From NCBI RefSeq assembly GCF_026183695.1, contig NZ_JAPFRD010000013.1:1-64000 (forward strand): DNA of 64,000 nt, in the 5' to 3' direction. The translations under genes were made by a program, and so were the position numbers. Each line of letters opens with the position of its first letter. Within the stretch, counting starts at the first letter, position 1. The stretch is from Alteromonas aquimaris (GTDB lineage: Bacteria; Pseudomonadota; Gammaproteobacteria; Enterobacterales; Alteromonadaceae). Below are positions 1-6,486 of the stretch, piece by piece. The notes under the pieces are model-generated. The model was not told the origin of the DNA, made no database searches, and saw nothing but the letters and a program-made list of their open reading frames with translations.

Positions 1-111
1 TGGGGAATACGTTACTCTCTTGTTCATTGGCTAATTCTCTCAAGATAATTAGCCTCCGACAAACCCGGTTTGATTCACCCTCCCTCGCACCATATTTTTA
101 ATGCGGTAGTG

Positions 112-172
112 CCAAAGCAACATAAAAATTAATAAGCGGTTTTTAGGGTCCGCTTCATTTAAATGTTATGTG
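112..172 (+). repeat. attC-like site ending the cassette left of cassette 1
   Basis: A short imperfect inverted repeat: AACAT near 119 and AATAAGCGG pair with CCGCTTCATTT and AATGTT ending at 167. The right arm holds the G|TTAT crossover position at 165/166. The site is compact (about 60 bases) compared with the two that follow, and its partner cassette lies mostly outside the window, so the left arm cannot be verified. Confidence 0.55.
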
Positions 173-188
173 ACATGGAGAATTCAAA

Positions 189-536
189 GTGAATAGAGCA
201 CAGAGAGCACAACAGTTATGGAGTTTGTTAGTTGTTGCAGCAGATAATCATCAAATTTTAACGTATGACCGAGTGGCTAGGGCTACTGGAGTAGTAAGAC
301 CGAGTATCGGAGACTTTTTAAGACCAATCCAACAATATTGTACTGAAAACGACTTACCTCCTCTCACAAGCATAGTGGTAAGTGATAGAACAGGTCTACC
401 TGGAGATGGATTCATAGCAGCAGAAGATGTACCTCATGCTCAAATGGCTGTTTTTAGATTTAATTGGTTCGAACATCAAGCTCCAAGCGAAGTTGATTTT
501 GCTAGCTCATATAGTAGAGCGCCAGATGCTAGGTAA
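189..536 (+). CDS. cassette-borne protein of unknown function, possible winged-helix fold
   Basis: 115 residues filling cassette 1, with its stop codon directly before the attC site. It is not a family I can name. The first 45 residues are helical, and the LTYDRVARATG stretch (about 24-34) reads like the recognition part of a helix-turn-helix. The central part ends in LTSIVVSDRTGLPGDGF (about 60-76), a proline/glycine-rich turn of a kind seen in small hypothetical proteins with a winged-helix or alkyltransferase-like fold. There is no signal peptide or membrane segment. The ATG at 189 is preceded by GGAGAA at 177-182. A DNA-binding role is only an inference. Confidence 0.7.
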   Translation: MNRAQRAQQLWSLLVVAADNHQILTYDRVARATGVVRPSIGDFLRPIQQYCTENDLPPLTSIVVSDRTGLPGDGFIAAEDVPHAQMAVFRFNWFEHQAPSEVDFASSYSRAPDAR

Positions 537-645
537 GTCACATAACAAAAACTTAAACACGCCCGCAGGGGCTGGCTGGGACATAAACACAGCGCCGCTT
601 CGCGATTGTAGCGCTGTGTTTATGCCCATTATTTAGCAGTTATAT
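537..645 (+). repeat. attC site of cassette 1
   Basis: The R'' arm GTCACATAAC (537-546) is followed by AACACGCCCGCAGGG, a string shared with the next site. Then comes a long imperfect stem: GGGACATAAACACAGCGCC pairs with GCGCTGTGTTTATGCCC, leaving a short loop near 598-610. The R' crossover is G639|T640. Total length and the stem with unpaired bases fit the folded bottom-strand substrate of integron integrases. Confidence 0.8.
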
Positions 646-957
646 TCCAGTGATAGCGAAGTCTATTGCATCTATAAGCAGTTCTCTGGATTGCTCCAGC
701 GAACCAATGCGATCATTGAGCACGTCTGCGGGTATAGAACTAAGTTGTTGGGCTAGAAATAAGTATGTTGCGTCTTCGAATTCTATCTCCGGCGTCAGCT
801 TTTTCATGTAGAAACTGTTTCTAGTATTGCTATTTGTTAACGGTACAACCAGCCTTGTTGCCAACTGGTCAATTACAGAGTTTTGAACATCAACAAGAAA
901 AGGGTAAGCTTTGTTAGTGTTCTCGCTTAGGTTTCTGTACACATCAAATTGCGCCAT
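640..957 (-). CDS. ccdB: CcdB-family toxin (DNA gyrase poison)
   Basis: 105 residues, the usual CcdB length. CcdB toxins bind GyrA and trap gyrase on cleaved DNA. Family features are the N-terminal MAQFDVYRN strand, the PFLVDVQNSVID segment, LVVPL, and an ITGI end. The F-plasmid toxin ends in WGI; an ITGI end is what I recall from the chromosomal-integron toxin of Vibrio fischeri. The start codon shares one base with the ccdA stop (TAATG), the tight coupling expected of a toxin-antitoxin pair. The gene opposes the cassette orientation, so it must have its own promoter. Its TAA stop is built from the first three bases of the cassette. The toxin looks intact; activity is not shown by sequence. 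Confidence 0.9.
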   Translation of the reverse strand: MAQFDVYRNLSENTNKAYPFLVDVQNSVIDQLATRLVVPLTNSNTRNSFYMKKLTPEIEFEDATYLFLAQQLSSIPADVLNDRIGSLEQSRELLIDAIDFAITGI

Positions 958-1202
958 TAGAAGTTCCTGTACTCATCACCTATACAACCGTTCTCAGCAA
1001 CAAACTCGTTGTATGCAGCTATGGCAGCTTTGTTTTCTTTTTTCCATTTCTCTGCTTCAATACTTTTTAGCTTGTCTCTAAGTGCTTGCTCTAAGGTCGC
1101 AGACAGGTTAACTTTTAAACTTCGAGCTTTTTGCAATAAGTCGCTATTTAAGCTTAGATTTGTCGCTTTCTTGGGGGCATGAACGTCATATAAATCTTGC
1201 AT
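957..1202 (-). CDS. ccdA: CcdA-family antitoxin
   Basis: 81 residues starting MQDLYDVHAPKKATNLSLN. The ribbon-helix-helix DNA-binding N-terminus (strand ATNLSLNSDLLQKAR) is followed by the flexible, charged C-terminus that wraps and neutralises CcdB, ending YNEFVAENGCIGDEYRNF. The frame stays open upstream to 1382, but that extension would run through the attC site and has no family similarity, so the start at 1202 was chosen. CcdA with CcdB normally represses its own promoter; here that would lie between 1203 and the attC at 1268. Confidence 0.9.
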   Translation of the reverse strand: MQDLYDVHAPKKATNLSLNSDLLQKARSLKVNLSATLEQALRDKLKSIEAEKWKKENKAAIAAYNEFVAENGCIGDEYRNF

Positions 1203-1267
1203 TTTATCACTCCAACTAATTTCACCACCAAGTATACGCATACAGATGCGCATTGCAAAGCATGGTT

Positions 1268-1377
1268 GGAATATAACAAGGCAATAAACACGCCCGCAGG
1301 GCGGGTTGAGACGGTAATACGGTGGCGGCTTCGATATTCTCGCCACCATGTTACTGCCCGTTATTGTGAAGTTAGCA
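1268..1377 (+). repeat. attC site of cassette 2
   Basis: The R'' arm GGAATATAAC (1268-1277) is the exact complement of the cassette 2 start at 639-648. It is followed by the same AACACGCCCGCAGGG string as in attC 1. The stem GGTAATACGGTGGCG pairs imperfectly with CGCCACCATGTTACTGCC, and the R' crossover is G1371|T1372. The two sites share the outer part but not the stem sequence, typical of one array with diverging attC families. Confidence 0.8.
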
Positions 1378-1387
1378 GTCACCGTGT

Positions 1388-1978
1388 ATGAATGAACTAA
1401 CTAGAAATTTTGCATTTAGCAAAGAATTCTCAGAAAACTCTTTCATGAGCGTTTTTAATGAAAGCCAAACTTGGAACGATGCTGAATACTTCAAACTAGA
1501 AAATTATCTTTATGAGGAATGTGAGAGGTATTCGAGCATGAACTTTATTCCGCGAGAAGTACTATGGCCAAGAGGGTATTACAGCGGAACATTCAGAATA
1601 TGTTTTTACAACCTTTACCCCTGAGCATTATCAGAAAACCGTAGCGTCTGAATCCTGTAGGGTTGTCGTTGCGGTAAAAAAAATGCGCTGCTTGGGTTAG
1701 CTGTGATCAATCTGGAATCATACTATAAAGGTCGTGCGAACGGCTTTGTAATCGAGCGACTGTATGTTCACCCGTCTTTTAGGAATAATGGTATTGGACG
1801 AGCAATTATTACATTTATCTCAGACAAGCTAGGACGCAGTTTTTGGCTCTACACCTGGGTTGAAAATGCATCCAACTCCTTCTACGAGCGCCTTGGCTTT
1901 AAACGGATAGGTACACATCATTTCTACTTCGGGCAGCATGAGATAGCAAATTATGTATACGCACGTTCAGGCTTTTGA
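1388..1978 (+). pseudogene. GNAT N-acetyltransferase, broken by two compensating frameshifts
   Basis: A single acetyltransferase of about 195 residues can be rebuilt by changing frame twice. The first 55 codons (MNELTRNFAF... ending MNFIP) are in one frame. Near 1553 the reading moves +1 to EKYYGQEGITAEHSEYVF and continues to VVVAVKK. In the run of eight A at 1676-1683 it moves back -1 to NALLGLAVINLE and on to the acetyl-CoA site ERLYVHPSFRNNGIGRAI and the end FYERLGF...YARSGF. Read literally, the first frame stops at 1624 and the C-terminal half could start only at a GTG at 1703. It is cassette 3 of the array. A sequencing error in the A8 run could account for one shift, not both. Confidence 0.75.
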
Positions 1979-2030
1979 CAGACATTATTCGCAATAGGGT
2001 GCGCACGGATACATTTGATACAAACTCGTT

Positions 2031-2066
2031 CTACCTAACAATTACCCCCTTAGCACGGGCGCTTAT
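2031..2066 (+). repeat. possible degraded attC at the end of cassette 3
   Basis: CTACCTAAC at 2031-2039 pairs only partly with the cassette 3 start GTTAGCA (CTAAC with GTTAG), and the GCACGGGCGC that follows faintly recalls the shared outer attC string. The long inner stem is missing. It may mark the old right limit of the array. Weak evidence. Confidence 0.3.
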
Positions 2067-2083
2067 TACAAAAGAGTCAAATT

Positions 2084-2482
2084 ATGATCCAAGGCCTCAC
2101 CCACATCACTCTTGCCGTTTCCCATATTGACACAGCACTATCCTTCTATTGTGATGTATTAGGATTTACAGGCCATGCTAAATGGGATGCAGGCGCCTAC
2201 CTTTCGGCTAATGATGTCTGGCTTTGTTTATCTTTAGATTTACCTGCACCGTCTCCAGACTACACCCATATTGCCTGGACTGTCGACCAAGCTGAATTTG
2301 TCACATTCTCTGAAACAATAATTGCCAGTGGGGCGCGCATCTGGAAAGAAAATAAGAGCTTTGGCGACTCCCTTTATTTTAACGACCCTGACGGCAATAA
2401 GTTAGAGATCCATTCCGGCACGCTTGCGCAGCGATTGGCGAGTTTAATCAGGGCCCCCTACTCAGGCCTGCAGTGGCTTTGA
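2084..2482 (+). CDS. fosA: FosA-like fosfomycin glutathione transferase
   Basis: 132 residues of the vicinal oxygen chelate superfamily with the FosA signature throughout: LTHITLAVSHIDTALSFY, WDAGAYLSANDVWLCLS, DYTHIAWTV, WKENKS and YFNDPDGNKLEIHSGTLA. The metal ligands of FosA (two His and one Glu) match H7, H62 and E108. FosA enzymes use Mn2+ and K+ to add glutathione to the epoxide of fosfomycin in the cytoplasm. The C-terminus APYSGLQWL matches the family's PYxGM end. It follows the cassette array and may once have been a cassette, but no attC follows it. Chromosomal relatives are common in marine and enteric bacteria, so resistance in this host is likely but unproven. Confidence 0.85.
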   Translation: MIQGLTHITLAVSHIDTALSFYCDVLGFTGHAKWDAGAYLSANDVWLCLSLDLPAPSPDYTHIAWTVDQAEFVTFSETIIASGARIWKENKSFGDSLYFNDPDGNKLEIHSGTLAQRLASLIRAPYSGLQWL

Positions 2483-2798
2483 TTTACAGGAAAACAACTC
2501 CTTCTTAATCAAATCAATTGTAGATAATATGACTTGTGCAGCACGTATCCCATCCTGCCGCGCTCATGTGCGGGCACCTTATGAACATTTAGCATTTTCG
2601 ATACTTGCCTGAGCGGTGGCTCAATGCCCTGCCTAAAAGGTAAGTAATAGTCCCGGGCGATTTGATTGCATCGAGATTAGGACTATCTTTATAGTTTCAC
2701 TCAATTGTTTCCCATGCTGATTTCTGCCAGCAATGCCATCGCTTGTGCGCATGAGTAAAATTAGCATCATGCCCCCCATGGCGGGAGAGGATAAAATA
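2483..2798. other. intergenic, possible decayed coding remnant
   Basis: No intact gene. On the minus strand, 2490-2690 can be read with one frameshift as a peptide ending RAAQVILSTIDLIKKELFS. This vaguely resembles the last helix of LysR-type regulators but is too short to assign. The stretch 2784-2790 (GGGAGAGG) is the ribosome binding site of the next gene. Confidence 0.3.
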
Positions 2799-3248
2799 AT
2801 GAAATATCACCACCTTAAAGTAGTTGCTTTCTTCGCCGCTGCTTCTATTGGCTTTACTACGTCAGCCCAACAGACGGTGACAGCGCAGATTCACACGTCC
2901 TTATTGGCAGAACAAGCCGCTTTTGGGAAGAACTGTGCTGAAGCGTCGAGCTATCTGTCAGGCAAGATAAACTGGCATGTTGAAGGGGCGGTCAAATCAA
3001 AGTCGGAACTGGTTAACCTGTGCCACTTCATCTCACAGAAAAAAGGAATGCCCCCTCGAAAACTGATTGATCATAAGCTCACAGAACTCAGCGCAGTCTC
3101 AGGCTTCTCTGTATCGACCTATTCCGTGGGCAAGCATGCAGAAAAAGTGCAGGTGGTGACCAAAATATGGAATAAGGTTCAGGAACAATGGCAGGTGGTG
3201 CACGCACAAGAATCAACCAGCGTAAAGAAGGAAAAAGAAAGTATCTGA
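2799..3248 (+). CDS. exported NTF2-like (SnoaL/DUF4440-type) protein
   Basis: 149 residues. A signal peptide with a hydrophobic core (VVAFFAAASIGF) is predicted to be cut after TTSA, sending it to the periplasm. The mature part has the spacing of small NTF2-like cone proteins: an initial helix (QIHTSLLAEQAAFGKNCAEA), then WHVEGAVKSKSELVNLCHFI, and a final pair of strands with KVQVVTKIWNKVQEQWQVVHAQES. The ATG at 2799 was preferred over the upstream one at 2733 because GGGAGAGG lies 8 bases before it and it begins the signal peptide. No catalytic residues can be assigned. A second periplasmic NTF2-like protein is at 39419-39880. Confidence 0.7.
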   Translation: MKYHHLKVVAFFAAASIGFTTSAQQTVTAQIHTSLLAEQAAFGKNCAEASSYLSGKINWHVEGAVKSKSELVNLCHFISQKKGMPPRKLIDHKLTELSAVSGFSVSTYSVGKHAEKVQVVTKIWNKVQEQWQVVHAQESTSVKKEKESI

Positions 3249-3433
3249 CATAGATCGTTGTAGTTCAACATCAGACAGGTTCACAGTATAACCTTTACTT
3301 ACTTACATACTTTCACTGCGTAATATAGCTTGTCGCTTTTCTCATGTGCATAGCCAGGCGTTGCTGCATTATCAGTGGGGTAAAACCATACGGCAATATG
3401 AACAGGCCTTATTCCTATAGGAGGGCATGTTAG

Positions 3434-3823
3434 TTGAAAATCAAATCACTTTGTGGCGTTATTATCGCTGCGAATAACCCGAAGGCATTAGCGGCGTTTT
3501 ATAGTCATGTGTTTGCGGTCAACTTTGAAGAAGAAGATCATGGTGGCCTGGATGTTCACTATGGGGTCGATATCGGACAAATTCACTTGGGTATTCATCC
3601 GGCAAAAAATCTGGGCAAGACCGAAGTGGGCAATGCTTCCATTTCTATCGCTTACAACGTTGATTCGCTCAGCGACATCGCTTCTCGCCTGGCGCAGGTG
3701 AATGCTGTACAGGTTACCCCACCCCACGATGAAGGGTTTGGCCTGGTGGCGTCATATAAAGATCCTGAGGGTAACCCTTTCGAAGTGGTGGAATTGAATT
3801 ACGCGTTCGCGCCTGGTGCGTAG
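3434..3823 (+). CDS. VOC-family (glyoxalase-like) protein
   Basis: 129 residues with one vicinal oxygen chelate module: CGVIIAANNPKALAAFYSHVF at the start, a central DVHYGVDIGQIHLGIHPAK, and the closing SYKDPEGNPFEVVELN. The DPxGNxFE element supplies the last metal ligand in the family. The start is a TTG at 3434 preceded by AGGAGGG; the ATG at 3427 is out of frame. The substrate is unknown, since the fold serves lyases, dioxygenases and thiol transferases alike. Weak similarity to the FosA-like protein upstream is the fold only. Confidence 0.75.
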   Translation: MKIKSLCGVIIAANNPKALAAFYSHVFAVNFEEEDHGGLDVHYGVDIGQIHLGIHPAKNLGKTEVGNASISIAYNVDSLSDIASRLAQVNAVQVTPPHDEGFGLVASYKDPEGNPFEVVELNYAFAPGA

Positions 3824-3970
3824 CTATCCAGTTTAGATAACGCTGAATGGATTTTTCCAATCAGCACTTTTAGCTCACTTTTTGAACAACTGTTCTATAC
3901 TTAAAACAGATCCCTGCGCCGTATCAGGTTCAATCTTATTGGTTAATAATTATGTGAGCGGGAGGTGACT

Positions 3971-4480
3971 ATGTCACGCCATTACTACATCAGTGATGAC
4001 CTTGATGATTTAGAGGTGGTCGAAAAGGAGTTGGAGCAACAGGGTCTATCACGCAGTCAGATCCATGTGTTAAGTGAAAAAGACGCTGACGTGGAAAACC
4101 ATCATTTGCATGCTATTACCCCTTTCTTAAAAAAAGATGTGGTGTATTCATCCGAATTGGGTGCGTTTGTTGGTATTGTGGTAGCCTCGGTGCTATTAGT
4201 AGTGGTTTATTTACTGGAACTGCACAATTCTGCGGTAGGCTGGTTACCCTTCTTATTCGGGGCGGTGGTGGTACTAGGGTTTTGTATCTGGGAAGGCGGC
4301 TTGATTGGATTGCAAGTACCCAATCATCAGTTTAAGCGTTTTCAAACGTTACTGGATAAAGGCAAGCATGTATTCTTTGTTGATACCAAGGATGAACAGG
4401 AATCCACGTTGGCTGAAGTGATGGCGCACCACCCTCGCTTACGCGAGGTCACCAACTCGCAAACACCGGTTACACCCTAG
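3971..4480 (+). CDS. small membrane protein with two adjacent TM segments
   Basis: 169 residues. The cytoplasmic-looking N-terminus (SRHYYISDDLDDLEVVEKEL) is followed by two hydrophobic helices around residues 60-82 and 90-112 and a charged C-terminal domain ending in HHPRLREV. This layout, with an N-terminal strand-helix that predicts a ferredoxin-like fold, occurs in stress-related membrane proteins of gammaproteobacteria often mislabelled as NAD/FAD-utilizing enzymes. No nucleotide-binding motif is visible. The ATG at 3971 was chosen because GGGAGG precedes it by 6 bases; the GTG at 3965 is inside that site. Confidence 0.65.
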   Translation: MSRHYYISDDLDDLEVVEKELEQQGLSRSQIHVLSEKDADVENHHLHAITPFLKKDVVYSSELGAFVGIVVASVLLVVVYLLELHNSAVGWLPFLFGAVVVLGFCIWEGGLIGLQVPNHQFKRFQTLLDKGKHVFFVDTKDEQESTLAEVMAHHPRLREVTNSQTPVTP

Positions 4481-4493
4481 ACCCTTATTGACC

Positions 4494-4519
4494 CCATAGC
4501 CCGCAGAGGCGGGCTATGG
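4494..4519. terminator. bidirectional terminator-like hairpin between convergent genes
   Basis: CCATAGCCCGC, loop AGAG, GCGGGCTATGG gives an 11-bp perfect stem between two converging genes. There is no strong T-run on either side, so termination efficiency is uncertain. Confidence 0.6.
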
Positions 4520-4537
4520 TTGCATGGCGTGGTCAAC

Positions 4538-6427
4538 TTAGTGCGAAACCAGAATAGCCGCCCATTTTGCTGGTAGTGACAGCTTGACTTTACCCTCTGC
4601 CTGCACAAGATCCGCCTGATTTAACACCTCTGTCCATTGTTTACCTTCATCCGCGACACCTATTGTCTGAGATTTTTGACTATTGTTGAAAATCACGCGC
4701 ACACTTTTATGCCCTTGTAAGGTGCGTTCGAAGCCGTACAAATGCTTATCGTCGTTAACTAAGAGTGTTTTAAAGGCTCCTGTTTGGAGGGCAGGGAAAC
4801 GTTTTCGAATATCAATTAAGGTCTGATAATGTTTCTGTAAGTCAGTATTTACTGCCACCTTATCTGCTTTGCGCGTGCTGCCATCGGGCATGACTTTCTC
4901 ATCAGCGTAATCAATATCAGGCCAAATCATGGGTTTGCGATTATCCGGATCATTCGCACCCCACATGCCTACTTCATCGCCGTAGTACACCATGGGAGCG
5001 CCCACATAGGTCATTTGCAAAATAACAAACAGTTTCTGTAAATGCAGCTCGTCGGCAGTAGGTTTGCGCGGGCTGTATTGGGGGTTATTGCCGACTTGTG
5101 AGCGTTGAAAGTATTCGCCCCAATCGCGGAAATTACCTACCCCTCTATTGACAATATGCGAAGCAATTCGGTTTGAATCGTGACTACCAAATAAGTTTTG
5201 TGTGACATAGGCCACCCCTTTGGGGTAAAGCTCGCGCATGTCCCGCAGTTTCGTATCGAATTCACTGGCGGTAATGGCCATTTGAGGGGGATTAAATAAA
5301 AACTCTGCCGCGGTAAAGGCAAAGTTGTAGTTCATTTCCCCGTCAAATTCATCACCTTGCAAATACGGTTTGACTTTTTCAGGGCTATCGACGATTTCGG
5401 CGGTTAAATAGGCTTCGTCATTCAACTCTTTTACATGTTGACGCCAGTCTTTCCAGAAGCCGTGGCCCACGCAAAACGCCACGTCTAATCGCCAGCCGTC
5501 GATACCAAATTCACGGCCTTTATTCATCGGATTCATCCACCGCTCGGTAATGGCGAAGATATACTCCTTCGGACCGGGAGCGAGATCGTGTTTGCTTTCT
5601 TTGAACTCAGGTAATGATTGCACGCCGAACCAGCCCTGATACGCAAACTCCGTGCCCTTGTCTTCATTGCGCCAGCTGTTTACGGTAAACCAGTCCGCAA
5701 AGGGAGACGCCTGCTGCTTTTCACGAACATCCTGAAAAGCAAAACTGTTGATACCCATGTGGTTAAACACGCCATCAAAGATGACTTTTATCCCCTTTTT
5801 ATGGGCTTTTTCTATAAGTTCCAGTGCCAGCTTGTCCGCCTTAGTCCACACCCAGGTGGCAGGATCCCATGGCTTTTCCTGCGCCATGAGGGCTTTATCG
5901 CCTTCTGGATCAGGACCGAAATGCGGGTCAATATGGTGTAGGCTGGCACTGTCGTATTTGTGCAGCGATGGCGCGTGAAAGACTGGGTTTAGGTAGAGGG
6001 CGTTAAATCCCATTTCTTCAATGTAATCAAGCTTATCGATGATGCCTTGTAGATCGCCGCCGTAGCGTCGACGTAACATGTGTTTCCATAATTCTTTATC
6101 ACCATTGGCTTTTTCATACGCCTGTAATTCATACCAATCGCTGCCCCAAGGGTGCACTTGCCAGTGGGCTACCGGTTCATTCGGATCTGCCCCTTCAATA
6201 CTGGCTACCGTAGGGTCATTGGTTTTATCACCATTGCGAAAACGTTCTGGAAAAATCTGGTACCAGATGGCCTTTTTAGCCCAGTGAGGAACAAATTCTC
6301 CCTCCGCATTAAGCTTCAAGTCACGTACCGGTAAGGTTTGTTCGCTTTGGGTGCAAGCTGCGTGAGCTAGCGTGGCTGACATAAAAAACACCGAGGCGGT
6401 GGTTAAGACTTTTAATTTTGAATTCAT
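4538..6427 (-). CDS. exported GH13 neopullulanase / cyclomaltodextrinase-like enzyme
   Basis: 629 residues. The signal peptide MNSKLKVLTTASVFFMSATLAHA is followed by a GH13 alpha-amylase barrel. The four conserved regions are present: FDGVFNH (216-223), GWRLD with nucleophile D315, acid/base E344 in LTAEIVD, and GSHDSN with D417. The region-II context and WYQIFPERFRNGD near residue 55 place it with neopullulanase, cyclomaltodextrinase and alpha-glucosidase-type members, which cut short malto-oligosaccharides, pullulan or cyclodextrins. A C-terminal beta domain follows from about 530. It lies 59 bases downstream of the CGTase-like gene on the same strand, suggesting one makes and the other breaks cyclic or short dextrins in the periplasm. 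The exact substrate cannot be read from sequence. Confidence 0.88.
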   Translation of the reverse strand: MNSKLKVLTTASVFFMSATLAHAACTQSEQTLPVRDLKLNAEGEFVPHWAKKAIWYQIFPERFRNGDKTNDPTVASIEGADPNEPVAHWQVHPWGSDWYELQAYEKANGDKELWKHMLRRRYGGDLQGIIDKLDYIEEMGFNALYLNPVFHAPSLHKYDSASLHHIDPHFGPDPEGDKALMAQEKPWDPATWVWTKADKLALELIEKAHKKGIKVIFDGVFNHMGINSFAFQDVREKQQASPFADWFTVNSWRNEDKGTEFAYQGWFGVQSLPEFKESKHDLAPGPKEYIFAITERWMNPMNKGREFGIDGWRLDVAFCVGHGFWKDWRQHVKELNDEAYLTAEIVDSPEKVKPYLQGDEFDGEMNYNFAFTAAEFLFNPPQMAITASEFDTKLRDMRELYPKGVAYVTQNLFGSHDSNRIASHIVNRGVGNFRDWGEYFQRSQVGNNPQYSPRKPTADELHLQKLFVILQMTYVGAPMVYYGDEVGMWGANDPDNRKPMIWPDIDYADEKVMPDGSTRKADKVAVNTDLQKHYQTLIDIRKRFPALQTGAFKTLLVNDDKHLYGFERTLQGHKSVRVIFNNSQKSQTIGVADEGKQWTEVLNQADLVQAEGKVKLSLPAKWAAILVSH

Positions 6428-6455
6428 GTAAACTTTGTATACTTATCGAATATTG

Positions 6456-6479
6456 GCTGGGAGCATAGGTGCTCCCAGC
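6456..6479 (-). promoter_or_regulatory. strong hairpin between the two amylase genes
   Basis: GCTGGGAGCA, loop TAGG, TGCTCCCAGC forms a 10-bp perfect stem in the 59-base gap. Read in the direction of transcription it is followed by AATATTCG, not a T-run, so it is more likely an RNA-stabilising or processing stem that uncouples expression of the two genes than a full terminator. It ends 29 bases before the downstream start codon. Confidence 0.5.
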
Positions 6480-6486
6480 GAGTTGT

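Larger units (their letters stand above)
112..2066. mobile_element. integron gene cassette array (no integrase in window)
   Basis: Consecutive units of one gene or gene pair plus a structured recombination site. Cassette 1 runs 166-639, cassette 2 640-1371, and cassette 3 from 1372 to about 2040. The borders come from the rule that the first arm of an attC site (R'') pairs with the R' arm that becomes the start of the same cassette on insertion. GTTATGTGAC at 165-174 is complementary to 537-546, and GTTATATTCC at 639-648 is complementary to 1268-1277, both perfectly over 10 bases. No tyrosine recombinase resembling IntI lies in the window, so this is either the end of a chromosomal integron whose integrase is further left, or an integrase-less attC cluster. 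Confidence 0.8.

Noticed and set aside
427-636. 69-codon open frame overlapping the end of the first cassette gene and the attC site
   Set aside because: It runs through the recombination site and lies in another frame of a better supported gene.
1203-1382. Longer start for the ccdA antitoxin
   Set aside because: The extra 60 codons run through the attC site and have no match to CcdA.
1676-1683. Programmed -1 frameshift at the A8 run
   Set aside because: A second, non-slippery shift upstream also breaks the gene, so decay is the simpler reading.
2490-2700. LysR-type regulator pseudogene on the minus strand
   Set aside because: Only a short frameshifted stretch resembles the family end; too weak to call a gene.
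3890-3909. CTGT and ACAG half-sites before the membrane protein gene, resembling a LexA box
   Set aside because: The half-sites are 12 bases apart, whereas LexA boxes have 8.
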